NCBI RefSeq assembly: GCF_003182135.1
Contig: NZ_QGTL01000002.1
Span: 558,001-622,000, forward strand
DNA: 64,000 nt
Source: Nocardia neocaledoniensis
GTDB taxonomy: Bacteria; Actinomycetota; Actinomycetes; Mycobacteriales; Mycobacteriaceae
Reading direction: 5' to 3'
The position numbers and the translations under genes are program-made. The notes under the pieces are model-generated. The model ran no database searches, was not told where the DNA came from, and worked only from the letters and a program-made list of their open reading frames with translations. Shown one piece after another: positions 40,125 to 49,085 of the stretch. How positions within the stretch are numbered: position 1 is the first letter of the stretch; each line of letters begins with the position of its first letter.

Positions 40125-41891
40125 CTAGCGCGGCGCCTTACCGGCCGCGACGTCGGCGGCGTACCCGTCGTAGGCGGGGACGTACCCCGTGTCGGGGCCG
40201 GCGAGCACGTAGAGCTTGCTCTCGGCGTCGGGCTCGTAGCCCTGCTTGCGCAGCTCCACCTTGCGGCTCTTGAACGTCGAGGTCTGCTCGAGTTCGGCGA
40301 CGACCCGCACGAACAGGGGAATCGCGTACACCGGCAGCCGCTGGTAGACGGTGGCGGCGAGCGACTTGCCGTCGAATTCGGTGTCCGGGTGCAGGGTGAC
40401 CGCGGCCATGCCCGCCTTGCCGTCGGTGCCGGGGATGTCGACGCCGTAGACGACGGCCTGCTCGATGCTCGGATCGTGGTCCAGCGCCGCCTCGACCTCG
40501 GTGGTCGCGACGTTCTCGCCCTTCCAGCGGAAGGTGTCACCGAGCCGGTCGACGAAGGCGATGTGCCAGAAGTGCTGGTCGCGGACCAGGTCGCCGGTGT
40601 CGAACCAGCAGTCGCCCTTCTTGAAGCCGTCGCGGACCAGCTTGGCCTCGGAGGCCTTCTTGTCGGTGTAGCCGTCGAAGGGCTGCCGATCGTTGACCTT
40701 GGCCAGCAACAGCCCGACCCCGCCGGAGCGCACCTTGCGCAGCTTGCCGTCGGCGCCGCGCCGGGCCCTGCCGGTCTCGTCGTCGTATTCGACGACGGCG
40801 TAGGGCAGCGGCCCGAAGCCCGCGGTGCGGTCGACACCGAACGCGTTGACGAAGGCCAGCGGCGCCTCGCTCGATCCGTAGAACTCCACCACCCGGCCGA
40901 TGCCGAACCGGCTGCGGAACTCGTCCCACAGTTCGGGCCGCAGTCCGTTGCCGACCGCGAGCCGGACCCGGTTGTTCTGCTCGGCGGGCCGCGGCGGCTG
41001 GTTGAGCAGGTACCGGCACAGCTCGCCGATGTAGATGAACGCGGTGGCGCGCTCGCGGTCGATCTCGTCCCAGAACTTCGACGCCGAGAACTTGCGGCTG
41101 AGCACGTAGGTGGCCTCGCCGGACAGCACCGCCGACAGCGCGACCGTGAGCGCGTTGTTGTGGTAGAGCGGCAGGCAGCAGTACAGCGCGTCGTTGCCGC
41201 GCAGGCGGATTCCGAGTCCGCCGAGCCCGGCCATGCTCTTGGTCCAGCGATGGTGGGTCATCACGCTGGCCTTGGGCATGCCGGTGGTACCCGAGGTGAA
41301 GATGAGGAACGCCCGCTCGCCCGCGGTGACTTGCGCGCACACGGCGGGATCGGCATCCGGTGCGGTACGGGCGGATTCGGCCAGTTCCTCGGCGGACAGC
41401 ACGTTCTCGGCGGGCGTGGACAGCGAGTCCAGTGCCTCGGCGCACTCCTCGCCCGCCACCAGCAGCACGCTGTCGAGCAGGCCGATGCTGTGCGCGAGCA
41501 CCTCGTCGCGCTGGTTGTAGTTGAGCAGACCGACCGTGGCGCCCAGTTTGAGCACGGCCAGCACAGTGAACAGGGTCTCGGGCCGGTTGGTCATCAGCAC
41601 GCCGACCACCTGGCCGCGCCGCACACCGCGCTCGGAAAGCACTGCCGCGTATCGGTTCACCTCGCTGTTGGCGGCGCGGTAGGTGTAGGCGCGGCCCTCG
41701 AACCGCAGGAATTGGCGGTCGGGCCTGCGGTGCGCGACCCGCTGGAAATACAGGCCGATGGAGGCTTTGTCCTTGGGGCCCACCAGCATTCCGCGCGCGT
41801 TGCGCAGCATGCCGGGGGCGTCCAGCGCCATGCCGGGCAGCGCCTTGGCGAGATCGAAAACGCTGACGGTCGAGCGGGCGTCGTTGCTCAC
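40125..41891 (-). CDS. fadD6: Long-chain acyl-CoA synthetase FadD6-type
   Basis: A 588-residue adenylate-forming enzyme of the VLACS/FATP group. AMP motif FLIFTSGTTGMPKASVMTHH (about residues 195-214), VEFYGSSEAPLAFVN, and late WFDTGDLVRDQHFWHIAFVDR with RWKGENVATTEVEAAL show the ANL family; the C terminus has the catalytic Lys region in KSRKVELRKQGY. It activates long-chain fatty acids with ATP and CoA, possibly coupled to import. AGGAG precedes the GTG at 41891. It is followed 21 bp later by folP2 and preceded by two LOG-type genes, the order in M. tuberculosis Rv1205-Rv1207. Confidence 0.92.
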   Translation of the reverse strand: MSNDARSTVSVFDLAKALPGMALDAPGMLRNARGMLVGPKDKASIGLYFQRVAHRRPDRQFLRFEGRAYTYRAANSEVNRYAAVLSERGVRRGQVVGVLMTNRPETLFTVLAVLKLGATVGLLNYNQRDEVLAHSIGLLDSVLLVAGEECAEALDSLSTPAENVLSAEELAESARTAPDADPAVCAQVTAGERAFLIFTSGTTGMPKASVMTHHRWTKSMAGLGGLGIRLRGNDALYCCLPLYHNNALTVALSAVLSGEATYVLSRKFSASKFWDEIDRERATAFIYIGELCRYLLNQPPRPAEQNNRVRLAVGNGLRPELWDEFRSRFGIGRVVEFYGSSEAPLAFVNAFGVDRTAGFGPLPYAVVEYDDETGRARRGADGKLRKVRSGGVGLLLAKVNDRQPFDGYTDKKASEAKLVRDGFKKGDCWFDTGDLVRDQHFWHIAFVDRLGDTFRWKGENVATTEVEAALDHDPSIEQAVVYGVDIPGTDGKAGMAAVTLHPDTEFDGKSLAATVYQRLPVYAIPLFVRVVAELEQTSTFKSRKVELRKQGYEPDAESKLYVLAGPDTGYVPAYDGYAADVAAGKAPR

Positions 41892-41903
41892 GTCGAGATA
41901 CTC

Positions 41904-42455
41904 CTAGCCTTGGGTCGCGGCCGGTTCGAGTGCGGCGAAGGCCGCGGGCAGGTCGGTGGCGACGATGATGCGGTCGAGCGCGGGACCGGGCACCATGCCG
42001 CGATCGGACAGTTCGCCGATCCAGCGGAACAGGCCGCTGTAGAAGCCGTCCGCGTCGAGCACCACCACCGGTTTGGTGTGTTCGCCGAGGTAGCCGCCGG
42101 TCCACGTCTCGAAGAACTCCTCGAGCGTGCCGATGCCGCCGGGCAGCGCGAGGAAGGCGTCGGCGCGGTCCTCCATCAGCTTCTTGCGCTGGCGCATCGT
42201 ATCGGTGACGAGCAGTTCGTCGGAGTCGACATCGGCGACTTCCTTGTGCACCAGGTGTTTCGGAATCACGCCGACGGTGTGCGCGCCACCGGCGCGGGCC
42301 GCGGTGGCGACCGCGCCCATCATCGACACGTGGCCGCCGCCGGACACCAGTTGCCAACCGCGCCGGGCGATCTCGGTGCCGGTGCGCGCGGCCAGGCTCA
42401 GCAGATCGGGATCGGTGGTGCTGGCGGAGCAGTAGACGCAGACGGAGTAGCTCAC
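41904..42455 (-). CDS. LOG-family nucleotide phosphoribohydrolase (Rv1205-like)
   Basis: A 183-residue Rossmann-like protein with the LOG motif ALPGGIGTLEEFFE preceded by MRQRKKLMEDRADAF. The PGGxGTxxE motif and the conserved Arg form the active site that cuts the N-glycosidic bond of cytokinin ribotides or purine nucleotides. M. tuberculosis Rv1205 makes adenine-derived cytokinins. GTG at 42455 overlaps the upstream stop (GTGA); GTG at 42458 is an equally possible start. It is coupled to a longer LOG-type protein. Confidence 0.88.
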   Translation of the reverse strand: MSYSVCVYCSASTTDPDLLSLAARTGTEIARRGWQLVSGGGHVSMMGAVATAARAGGAHTVGVIPKHLVHKEVADVDSDELLVTDTMRQRKKLMEDRADAFLALPGGIGTLEEFFETWTGGYLGEHTKPVVVLDADGFYSGLFRWIGELSDRGMVPGPALDRIIVATDLPAAFAALEPAATQG

Positions 42456-43255
42456 CACTTGTCCTCGGTGCCGAGCCGCTCGATGTCGGCGTGATCGCCG
42501 GTGACGCCCTTGACGATCGCCACCACCTCCTCGACGCTGTCGGTGAGCTGGATCAGGTCCAGATCCTCCGGCGAGATCTTGCCCGCCGCGGCCATCGAGT
42601 CACGCAGCCAGTCGACGAGCCCGGACCAGTACGCGGTGCCGAACAGGATGATCGGGAAGCGGGTGATCTTGCGGGTCTGCACCAGGGTGAGCGCCTCGAA
42701 CAGTTCGTCGAGGGTGCCGAAACCGCCGGGCAGGCAGACGAAGGCCTGGGAGTACTTCACGAACATCGTCTTGCGGACGAAGAAGTACCGGAAGTTGATA
42801 CCGAGGTCGACCCAGTCGTTGAGCCCCTGCTCGAACGGCAGCTCGATGCCGAGCCCGATCGAATAGCCGCCCGCCTCCGAGGATCCGCGATTGGCGGCCT
42901 CCATCGCGCCGGGGCCGCCGCCGGTGATCACCGCGAAGCCCGCCTCGCTGAGCGCCGCGCCGATCGCCCGGCCCGCCGCGTATTCGGGATCGGTGCTCGG
43001 CGTGCGCGCCGAACCGAAGACGGTGACCGCGGGCGGCACCTCGGCCAGCGCGCCGAAGCCCTCCACGAACTCGGCCTGGATCCGCAGCACCCGCCACGGA
43101 TCGGTGTGCACCCAGTCGCTGTCCTGCCGGGAGTCGAGCAGGTTTCGATCCGCGGTCCGCACGCCCGGCTTGCGTTCGCGCCGGAACATCACCGGCCCCC
43201 GGAATTTCGCCGTCGGTTTGACCTTCCCGGCCTGGTCAGCGGAATCGGTAGACAT
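42452..43255 (-). CDS. LOG/TIGR00730-family protein, long form
   Basis: A 267-residue paralogue of the following gene. It has the Rossmann start VTVFGSARTPSTDPEYAAG, VITGGGPGAMEAANRG and CLPGGFGTLDELFEALT with RKTMFVKYSQAF before it, the full LOG active-site set. An N-terminal extension of about 70 residues includes QDSDWVHTDPWRVLRIQAEF. The ATG at 43255 is preferred (TAGCGT lies 7 nt upstream); a GTG at 43264 is in frame. Probably a nucleotide phosphoribohydrolase with altered preference. Two adjacent LOG genes of different length are unusual. Confidence 0.88.
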   Translation of the reverse strand: MSTDSADQAGKVKPTAKFRGPVMFRRERKPGVRTADRNLLDSRQDSDWVHTDPWRVLRIQAEFVEGFGALAEVPPAVTVFGSARTPSTDPEYAAGRAIGAALSEAGFAVITGGGPGAMEAANRGSSEAGGYSIGLGIELPFEQGLNDWVDLGINFRYFFVRKTMFVKYSQAFVCLPGGFGTLDELFEALTLVQTRKITRFPIILFGTAYWSGLVDWLRDSMAAAGKISPEDLDLIQLTDSVEEVVAIVKGVTGDHADIERLGTEDKW

Positions 43256-43262
43256 GCCCACC

Positions 43263-43268
43263 ACGCTA
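43263..43268 (-). promoter_or_regulatory. -10 element, leaderless start of long LOG gene
   Basis: TAGCGT on the minus strand lies 7 nt before the ATG at 43255. Confidence 0.45.
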
Positions 43269-43292
43269 CTGTGCCCGATTTACCGACAGCCG

Positions 43293-44387
43293 TCAGCTGG
43301 CTGACAGATAGGTGCGCAGCATCGCGGTGACGGCCGTGATCTGGGCGAGCGGGACGTGCTCGTCACGCTTGTGCGCGAGATTGGGGTCGCCCGGCCCGAA
43401 GTTCACGGCCGGGATGCCGCGCGCGGCGAAGCGCGAGACGTCGGTCCAGCCGTACTTGGCGCGCACGCCACCGCCGCCGTGGGCGTTGACCGAGTCGATG
43501 AGGGTGCGCGCGGCCGGTGCGGTGAGTCCGGGCAGCGCGCCGGGCGAGGAGTCGGTGACCACGAAGTCGACATCGAGGCCGGCGAAGACCTCGCGCACGT
43601 GCTCGATTGCCTGCTCGACGGTGCGGTCCGGCGCGAAACGGAAGTTCACATCCACCTCGGCGACGTCGGGCACCACATTGCCGGCCACCCCGCCGGAGAC
43701 CCGCACGGCGGACAGGCCCTCGCGGTACACGCAGCCGTCGATGTCGACCTCGCGCGCCTCGTAGGCCCCGAGCCGGGCCAGCACCGGGGCCAGCCCGTGG
43801 ATCGCGTTCACGCCGAGCCAGGCCCGCGCCGAATGCGCGCGCACCCCTGAAGTGCTCAGCCGAACCCGCAGCGTGCCCTGGCAGCCCGCCTCGATCCAGC
43901 CGCCGGAGGGTTCGCCGAGCACGGCCAGATCGCCGTCGAGCCATTCCGGCAATTCGCGTTCGATGTGCCCGAGGCCGTTGAATTCGGCGGCGATCTCCTC
44001 ACCGTCGTAGAAGATCAGCGTGAGATCGTGCGCGGGGTCGGCGATGGTGGCGGCCAGATGCAGGAACACCGCGTCGCCGGACTTCATGTCGACGGTTCCG
44101 CAACCGAACAGCACCGGCTCGCCGTCGACCTCCGCCGGACGGCTCGGGACGTTGTCGGCGATCGGCACGGTGTCCAGATGACCGGCCAGGATCACCCGGG
44201 TCGGCAGGCCGCGGTGGGTGCGCGCGAGCACCACATTGCCGTGCCGCAGCACCTCGAACCCGGTGGTCTGCTCCCGTAATGCCTGCTCGACCAGGTCCGC
44301 GATCTTGGCCTCGTCCCGCGACACACTGGGCACATCGACGAGGGCGGCCGTGAGCTGAATGGGGTCGGCATGCAAATCGAGAGTCAC
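43293..44387 (-). CDS. dapE: Succinyl-diaminopimelate desuccinylase
   Basis: A 364-residue M20 metallopeptidase-fold enzyme of the diaminopimelate/lysine pathway. Zinc-ligand regions are [43 protein letters not shown] (catalytic Glu pair) and VLGEPSGG, with a C-terminal [16 protein letters not shown]. It removes succinate from N-succinyl-LL-diaminopimelate. The GTG at 44387 is leaderless (TACTGT 6 nt upstream). It lies with dapD, and dapC is elsewhere in the window, so three consecutive-step enzymes are all nearby. Confidence 0.9.
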   Translation of the reverse strand: MTLDLHADPIQLTAALVDVPSVSRDEAKIADLVEQALREQTTGFEVLRHGNVVLARTHRGLPTRVILAGHLDTVPIADNVPSRPAEVDGEPVLFGCGTVDMKSGDAVFLHLAATIADPAHDLTLIFYDGEEIAAEFNGLGHIERELPEWLDGDLAVLGEPSGGWIEAGCQGTLRVRLSTSGVRAHSARAWLGVNAIHGLAPVLARLGAYEAREVDIDGCVYREGLSAVRVSGGVAGNVVPDVAEVDVNFRFAPDRTVEQAIEHVREVFAGLDVDFVVTDSSPGALPGLTAPAARTLIDSVNAHGGGGVRAKYGWTDVSRFAARGIPAVNFGPGDPNLAHKRDEHVPLAQITAVTAMLRTYLSAS

Positions 44388-44393
44388 ATCTCG

Positions 44394-44399
44394 ACAGTA
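44394..44399 (-). promoter_or_regulatory. -10 element, leaderless start of dapE
   Basis: TACTGT on the minus strand ends 6 nt before the GTG at 44387. Confidence 0.5.
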
Positions 44400-44580
44400 G
44401 TACGGACCGCGCATCGGGTCCGCCGTTGCGCGGGCGGCGCGCCATCCCGAAGCATCCGAGCAGCAAATATTACGATTGTTTGACGATGAACCCCCTTGCG
44501 CGGCAGTGAATTTCCGTCGCGCTAGCGTTCTGGCGCTGCCCATTTCCGAGGGCACGCGAAACGAAGGGGATGCACAGAAA

Positions 44581-45198
44581 ATGAAGTTCGGAAAGATCAC
44601 TACCGCTGCAATCATGGCGATCACCGCGATGGGGATTTCCGCGGCCACCGCCAACGGTCAGCCCGCCGTGGCGACCGAGCAGCCCGCTGTAGTGGCTTCG
44701 GGGGGCGCGACTTCGGGGACCAACAACGGCATCAATTACACGACCTCGGTCTCGCCCGCGGACAAGACCATCACCTGGGCCGTCGACAGCGGCCGGTTCG
44801 AGGTCGCGGCCGACGGCAGCGCCGTGCTGCTCAAGACCGCCGACGGCGTCACCGTCGACCAGGCGCCGCTGCGCTCCGAGGTCGCCGGCCTGCCGATCGC
44901 GGTGAACCAGCAGATCAGCGAAGACGGCAAGACCGTGAAGCTGGCCGCGTCGATGACGCAGGAGGACACCGCGAAGCTGCAGAGCATCGCGGGCGCCAAG
45001 GACATCAGTTCCTACGACCGGCTGATGGAGCAGGTCAACAAGAACCTGCCCGGCATCGTCATCGGCGGCATCATCGGCGCGTTCATCCCGTTCCTGTGGC
45101 TGATCACCATTCCCGCCGGGATGCTGATCGGCGGCTACGTGATGGGTGGTCAGGAATTCCTGGACGCCGTGATCGCGTTCGCCACCGGCCAGCCCTGA
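44581..45198 (+). CDS. Secreted protein with C-terminal membrane anchor, unrecognised
   Basis: A 205-residue exported protein. A signal peptide ([21 protein letters not shown]) is followed by a ~120-residue domain with [20 protein letters not shown] and [13 protein letters not shown] strands, then a C-terminal hydrophobic region (about 158-195, including [22 protein letters not shown]) that could anchor or pass the membrane twice. No known domain was recognised. It is inserted between divergent dapE and dapD, an interval the lysine genes do not need, and has its own terminator. Confidence 0.7.
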   Translation: MKFGKITTAAIMAITAMGISAATANGQPAVATEQPAVVASGGATSGTNNGINYTTSVSPADKTITWAVDSGRFEVAADGSAVLLKTADGVTVDQAPLRSEVAGLPIAVNQQISEDGKTVKLAASMTQEDTAKLQSIAGAKDISSYDRLMEQVNKNLPGIVIGGIIGAFIPFLWLITIPAGMLIGGYVMGGQEFLDAVIAFATGQP

Positions 45199-45214
45199 TC
45201 GGCGACAGCAGCAC

Positions 45215-45255
45215 CGCACGGGTGCGCGGGCGGTTCTCGCTCGCGCACCCGTGCG
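45215..45255 (+). terminator. Hairpin terminator of secreted-protein gene
   Basis: Perfect 14-bp arms (beginning CGCACGGGTG) around a 13-nt loop, 16 bp past the stop, extended by GACAGC...GCTGTC just outside. Confidence 0.8.
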
Positions 45256-45307
45256 CTGTCCGGGGGTGGCCGACACAATCGCGCGCACACCGGGCAAAAT
45301 GACCGCT

Positions 45308-46258
45308 GTGAGTATTCAGGGAGCAACCGCAGTCGGAATCGCCAATGTGACCTCGGACGGCACCGTCCTCGACACCTGGTACCCCAGCCCCGAGCTGGGC
45401 GAATTCACCGAGACCGGCTCCAAGCGCGTCGACGCGGCCGAGGCGGGCGAGTTCGCCGAGCTGCTCGGCGCCGACGCGGCGCGCGGCGTCGAGGTGATCG
45501 CGGTGCGCACCACGATCGCCGACCTGTCGGCCGCGCCGGTCGACGCCCACGACGTGTACCTGCGCCTGCACCTGCTCTCGCACCGGCTGGTCCAGCCGCA
45601 CGGGGTGAACCTCGACGGCCAGTTCGGCCTGCTCAGCAATGTCGTGTGGACCAACCACGGCCCGTGCGCGGTGGAGGGCTTCGAGCAGACCCGGCTGAAG
45701 CTGCGCGCCCGCGGCCCCGTGACGGTGCTCAGCGTCGACAAGTTCCCCCGCATGGTCGACTACGTCGTGCCCACCGGTGTGCGCATCGGCGACGCCGACC
45801 GCGTCCGCCTCGGCGCCCACCTGGCCTCCGGCACCACCGTCATGCACGAGGGCTTCGTGAACTTCAACGCGGGCACCCTGGGCAGCTCGATGGTGGAGGG
45901 CCGCATCTCGGCCGGCGTCGTGGTCGGCGACGGCTCCGACATCGGCGGCGGCGCCTCGACCATGGGCACCCTGTCCGGCGGCGGCACCACGGTCATCTCG
46001 GTCGGCGAGCGTTCGCTGCTCGGCGCCAACGCGGGCCTGGGCATCCCGCTCGGCGACGACTGCGTCCTCGAGGCGGGCCTGTACCTGACCGCGGGCACCA
46101 AGGTCACCGCGCCCGACGGCACCGTCGTCAAGGCCGCGACCCTGGCGGGCCAGAACAATCTGCTGTTCCGGCGCAACTCCACCACCGGCGCCGTCGAGGT
46201 GGTCCCGCGCGCGGGCACCGGCATCGAGCTCAACGCCGCGCTGCACGCCAACGACTGA
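45308..46258 (+). CDS. dapD: Tetrahydrodipicolinate N-succinyltransferase
   Basis: A 316-residue enzyme of the succinylase branch of lysine/DAP synthesis. The actinobacterial DapD N domain (IGIA-type start, [14 protein letters not shown]) is followed by a left-handed beta helix of hexapeptides ([55 protein letters not shown]). Succinyl-CoA binds along the helix edge. GTG at 45308 gives [14 protein letters not shown], matching M. tuberculosis DapD length, and CAAAAT lies 7 nt upstream; ATG at 45299 is an alternative. It ends in a strong hairpin. Confidence 0.9.
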   Translation: MSIQGATAVGIANVTSDGTVLDTWYPSPELGEFTETGSKRVDAAEAGEFAELLGADAARGVEVIAVRTTIADLSAAPVDAHDVYLRLHLLSHRLVQPHGVNLDGQFGLLSNVVWTNHGPCAVEGFEQTRLKLRARGPVTVLSVDKFPRMVDYVVPTGVRIGDADRVRLGAHLASGTTVMHEGFVNFNAGTLGSSMVEGRISAGVVVGDGSDIGGGASTMGTLSGGGTTVISVGERSLLGANAGLGIPLGDDCVLEAGLYLTAGTKVTAPDGTVVKAATLAGQNNLLFRRNSTTGAVEVVPRAGTGIELNAALHAND

Positions 46259-46271
46259 TTCTCTTTCTTCC

Positions 46272-46304
46272 AGCGGCCCCGCACTCGTCGAGTGCGGGGC
46301 CGCT
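46272..46304 (+). terminator. Strong hairpin terminator of dapD
   Basis: Perfect 16-bp arms (beginning AGCGGCCCCG) around a single T, 14 bp past the dapD stop. Confidence 0.88.
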
Positions 46305-46383
46305 GTGATTCAGCTCACCATCACGAATCGGCCCGCTGCCGCATCCCATGATCGAGACGCGGAATCCACAGCAGGAGGCTGAG

Positions 46384-47463
46384 ATGAACATCGTGGTGGT
46401 CGGAGCGGGGTACGCGGGAGCGGTGGCGGCCAACCGGCTGGCGAAGAAGGTGACCGACGCGCGGATCACCGTGGTGAATCCGCGGCCGGATTTCGTGGAG
46501 CGGGTGCGGTTGCACGAGCAGCTCGCCGGGAGCGGGATCGCGGCCACCCCGTTGAGCCAGGTGCTCGGCGCGGGGATCACGGCCAGGGTGGCCGGGGTGG
46601 ACAAGATCGGTGACGGCGTCGTCACCCTCGACGACGGCGGCAGCCTCGATTTCGACCATCTCTTCCTCGCGGTGGGCAGCACGGTCGACCCGCTGCCGGG
46701 CACGATCGCCGTCGGCACGTGGGAGGGCGCCGAGCAGGCACGCGCGGCGCTCGGCGAGCTGTCCGACGGCGCCGCGGTGACCGTGATCGGCGGCGGCCTG
46801 ACCGGCATCGAGACCGCGGCGGAGCTCGCCGAGGCGCGGCCGGAGCTGCGAGTCCGGTTGGTGGGCACCGAGATCGGCGCGAGCCTGTCCGACGGTGGGC
46901 GCCGCCGGGTGCGCAAGGTGCTCGACCGGCTCGGCGTGGAAGTCGTCACCGACGAGGTCGACGCGGTCGAGGACGGACAGGTGCTGCTGCGGTCGGGCGC
47001 GAGGCTCGACACCGAGCTGACGCTGTGGGCCGTCATCGGCGCCGTGCCCGCACTCGCCGCGCGCAGCGGCCTCGCCGTCGACGCCTCGGGCAGGGCCCTG
47101 GTCGATCCGTACCTGCGCAGCGTGACCGATCCGCGCGTCTTCGCCGTCGGCGACTGCGCGGCGGTCCCCGGCGCGCGGATGGCCTGCGCGACCGCCGCAC
47201 CGCAGGGCGCGCACGCCGCGGATACCCTCGTCAGGATGATCGCCGGACGCGAACCACGGCCCTACTCCATGGGATACGGCGGCCAGGCACTGAGCCTGGG
47301 CAGGCGCAGCGCGCTGGTGCAGACCTCCCGCCGGGACGACTCGCCGCTGCCGATGTCCTACGCGGGCCGCACGGCGGCGTTCACCAAGGAACGCGTCGTC
47401 CGGTACGCGGCGTGGAGCGCGCGCTCGGGCATCAGCGTCTGGCTGCCGGGTCCGCGGGCATGA
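46384..47463 (+). CDS. NDH-2-like NAD(P)/FAD oxidoreductase
   Basis: A 359-residue flavoprotein. FAD loop NIVVVGAGYAGAVAANRLA at the N terminus, VTVIGGGLTGIETAAELAE as the NAD(P) loop (about residues 136-154), and FAVGDCAAVPG (FAD-end motif) near residue 258. The N-terminal RVRLHEQLAG and C-terminal SLGRRSALVQ segments fit type II NADH dehydrogenase-like enzymes, though a membrane anchor is missing. AGGAGG lies 8 nt before the ATG at 46384. It overlaps a sigma factor gene of the ECF41 type by ATGA, and such oxidoreductases are the usual neighbours and targets of ECF41 factors. Confidence 0.86.
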   Translation: MNIVVVGAGYAGAVAANRLAKKVTDARITVVNPRPDFVERVRLHEQLAGSGIAATPLSQVLGAGITARVAGVDKIGDGVVTLDDGGSLDFDHLFLAVGSTVDPLPGTIAVGTWEGAEQARAALGELSDGAAVTVIGGGLTGIETAAELAEARPELRVRLVGTEIGASLSDGGRRRVRKVLDRLGVEVVTDEVDAVEDGQVLLRSGARLDTELTLWAVIGAVPALAARSGLAVDASGRALVDPYLRSVTDPRVFAVGDCAAVPGARMACATAAPQGAHAADTLVRMIAGREPRPYSMGYGGQALSLGRRSALVQTSRRDDSPLPMSYAGRTAAFTKERVVRYAAWSARSGISVWLPGPRA

Positions 47464-48332
47464 CACCGGCCGACGACTTCGCCGACAATCGCGGTCTGCT
47501 GTTCTCGATCGCCTACGAGATCCTCGGCTCGGTCGTCGACGCCGAGGACGTGCTGCACGACAGCTACCTGCGCTGGTCCGCCGTCGACCACGCGCGGGTC
47601 GAGCAGCCGCGCGCCTATCTCGCCCAGATCGTCACCAGGCAGGCGATCGGCGTGCTGCGGTCGGCGGCGCGGCGCCGCGAGGAGTACATCGGGCCGTGGC
47701 TGCCCGAACCGCTCGCGGCGCCGTCCGACGACGGGGTCGAGCACGTGCTGACCGGCGAGGCGGTGACGACCGCGATGCTGCTGGTCCTCGAGACCCTGAC
47801 GCCGGTCCAGCGCGCGGTGTTCGTGCTCCGCGAGGTCTTCGCGTTCAGCTACGCCGAGATCGCCGTGGCCGTCGGTAAGTCCGAAACCGCTGTGCGGCAA
47901 CTCAATCAGCGGGCCAGGACGCGGGTACACGAGAAGCGGCACACCGCCGTCGCCACGCCGGAGCAGGCGCGCTCGGTGGTCGAGCGGTTCTCGGTCGCGG
48001 CGGCGACCGGCGACGTGCAGGCGCTGATGGACGTGTTGGCGCCCGACGTGGTCTATCTCGCCGACGGCGGCGGCGTGGTCAGCGCGGTCCGCAGGCCGGT
48101 CGTGGGTCCGGACAAGGTCGCCAGGTTGCTCATCGGCCTGTTCCGCAAGGGTGCGCGCCTGGGCGAGCTCGGCGTGCACTTCGGCGTCTACAACGCCATG
48201 CCCGCGGTGGCCGCGACCGTGGACGGCGTCCTCGACCAGGTGACCTCGATCGAGGTCACCGACGGGCTCGTCACCGCGGTCTACTGCGTCCGCAATCCGG
48301 ACAAGCTCGGGGCGGTCCGGATCCCGACCTGA
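47460..48332 (+). CDS. ECF41-family sigma factor (SigJ-like)
   Basis: A 290-residue ECF sigma factor with the long C-terminal SnoaL-like domain of the ECF41 group. Regions 2 and 4 are ADNRGLLFSIAYEILGSVVD with DVLHDSYLRWSAV, and LETLTPVQRAVFVLREVFAF followed by KSETAVRQLNQRARTRV. The C-terminal domain carries YLADGGGVVSAVRRPVVG and ends with NPDKLGAVR, the DGGG and NPDKL motifs that define ECF41. That domain modulates activity in place of a separate anti-sigma factor. ATG at 47460 overlaps the oxidoreductase stop. Confidence 0.9.
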   Translation: MTPADDFADNRGLLFSIAYEILGSVVDAEDVLHDSYLRWSAVDHARVEQPRAYLAQIVTRQAIGVLRSAARRREEYIGPWLPEPLAAPSDDGVEHVLTGEAVTTAMLLVLETLTPVQRAVFVLREVFAFSYAEIAVAVGKSETAVRQLNQRARTRVHEKRHTAVATPEQARSVVERFSVAAATGDVQALMDVLAPDVVYLADGGGVVSAVRRPVVGPDKVARLLIGLFRKGARLGELGVHFGVYNAMPAVAATVDGVLDQVTSIEVTDGLVTAVYCVRNPDKLGAVRIPT

Positions 48333-48392
48333 GATAGCGCTCACCTCGCCCGTCGGACCCTCGACGGGGCGGCACCCGACGGCTACGCTCAC

Positions 48393-48414
48393 AGTTATAC
48401 GGAGCCGTATAACT
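48393..48414. promoter_or_regulatory. Perfect palindrome operator before molybdoenzyme gene
   Basis: Arms AGTTATACGG and CCGTATAACT, fully complementary, with the 2-nt centre AG. It lies directly before the GGAGGA ribosome site of the next gene, so a bound repressor would block transcription or elongation. TetR-like in form. No TetR gene lies near. Confidence 0.65.
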
Positions 48415-48425
48415 GGAGGATCGGC

Positions 48426-49085
48426 ATGGCACTTCCCCCTGGTCAGCGAGCCATCGACGGATTTCCCCGCTTCGGCACGCACCTACATCATCCGCCGCCG
48501 CCGGTCCCGGCCGAGCCGACGCTGGAACTCGGCGGCGCGGTGGTCGAGCCGCTCACCTTCACCCTGGACGAGTTCGCGACCCTGCCACGGCGCGAACTAC
48601 TCGCCGACTTCCACTGCGTGGCCGGTTGGTCGGCCACCGGCCTGCGCTGGGCGGGGGTGCCGTTCGCCGAGCTGTACCGGGCGCGGATCGAACCGATGCG
48701 CACCGGCGTGATCAGCCACGTGGTGTTCGAGGGCCTCGAAGGATTCCAGTCGGTCGTCCTGCTCGAGGATGCCCTCGGCGAGGACGTGCTCATCGCCGAC
48801 CGCCTCGACGGGCAGCCGCTGAACAGCGACCACGGCGCGCCGATCCGGCTGGTGAGCCCGAGTCAGTACGGGTTCGTCAACACGAAACACCTGTGCCGCA
48901 TCACCTTCCACACCAGCCAACCGCACGACCCCGATCGGTTCTCGCCGCTGGCCGGGCATCGCCGCGCCAGGGTGTGGGAGGAGGAACGGCACCGCTATCT
49001 GCCCGGCCGGCTGGTGCGGCCGATCTACCACCGCCTGATCGAGCCGATCCGGCGGGCGAGTGCCAAGGGCAGCACCGCGTCCTGA
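48426..49085 (+). CDS. Cytosolic sulfite-oxidase-type molybdoenzyme
   Basis: A 219-residue single-domain oxidoreductase of the molybdopterin (sulfite oxidase core) type, without the Mo-co dimerisation domain. The Mo-ligand Cys is in LLADFHCVAGWSATGLRW, and SDHGAPIRLVSPSQYGFVNTK is the conserved pocket segment. There is no signal peptide, Tat motif or membrane helix, unlike the 4028 protein. GGAGGA precedes the ATG at 48426. The 22-bp perfect palindrome on its promoter indicates tight repression. It ends back-to-back with the convergent FadD36-type gene (TGATCA supplies both stops). Substrate unknown. Confidence 0.82.
   Translation: MALPPGQRAIDGFPRFGTHLHHPPPPVPAEPTLELGGAVVEPLTFTLDEFATLPRRELLADFHCVAGWSATGLRWAGVPFAELYRARIEPMRTGVISHVVFEGLEGFQSVVLLEDALGEDVLIADRLDGQPLNSDHGAPIRLVSPSQYGFVNTKHLCRITFHTSQPHDPDRFSPLAGHRRARVWEEERHRYLPGRLVRPIYHRLIEPIRRASAKGSTAS

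Noticed and set aside
39414..42494. A continuous 1026-codon frame on the plus strand antisense to folP2, fadD6 and the LOG genes
   Set aside because: GC-rich codon bias of the real minus-strand genes opens this frame. Its translation is Arg/Gly/His-rich with no domain.
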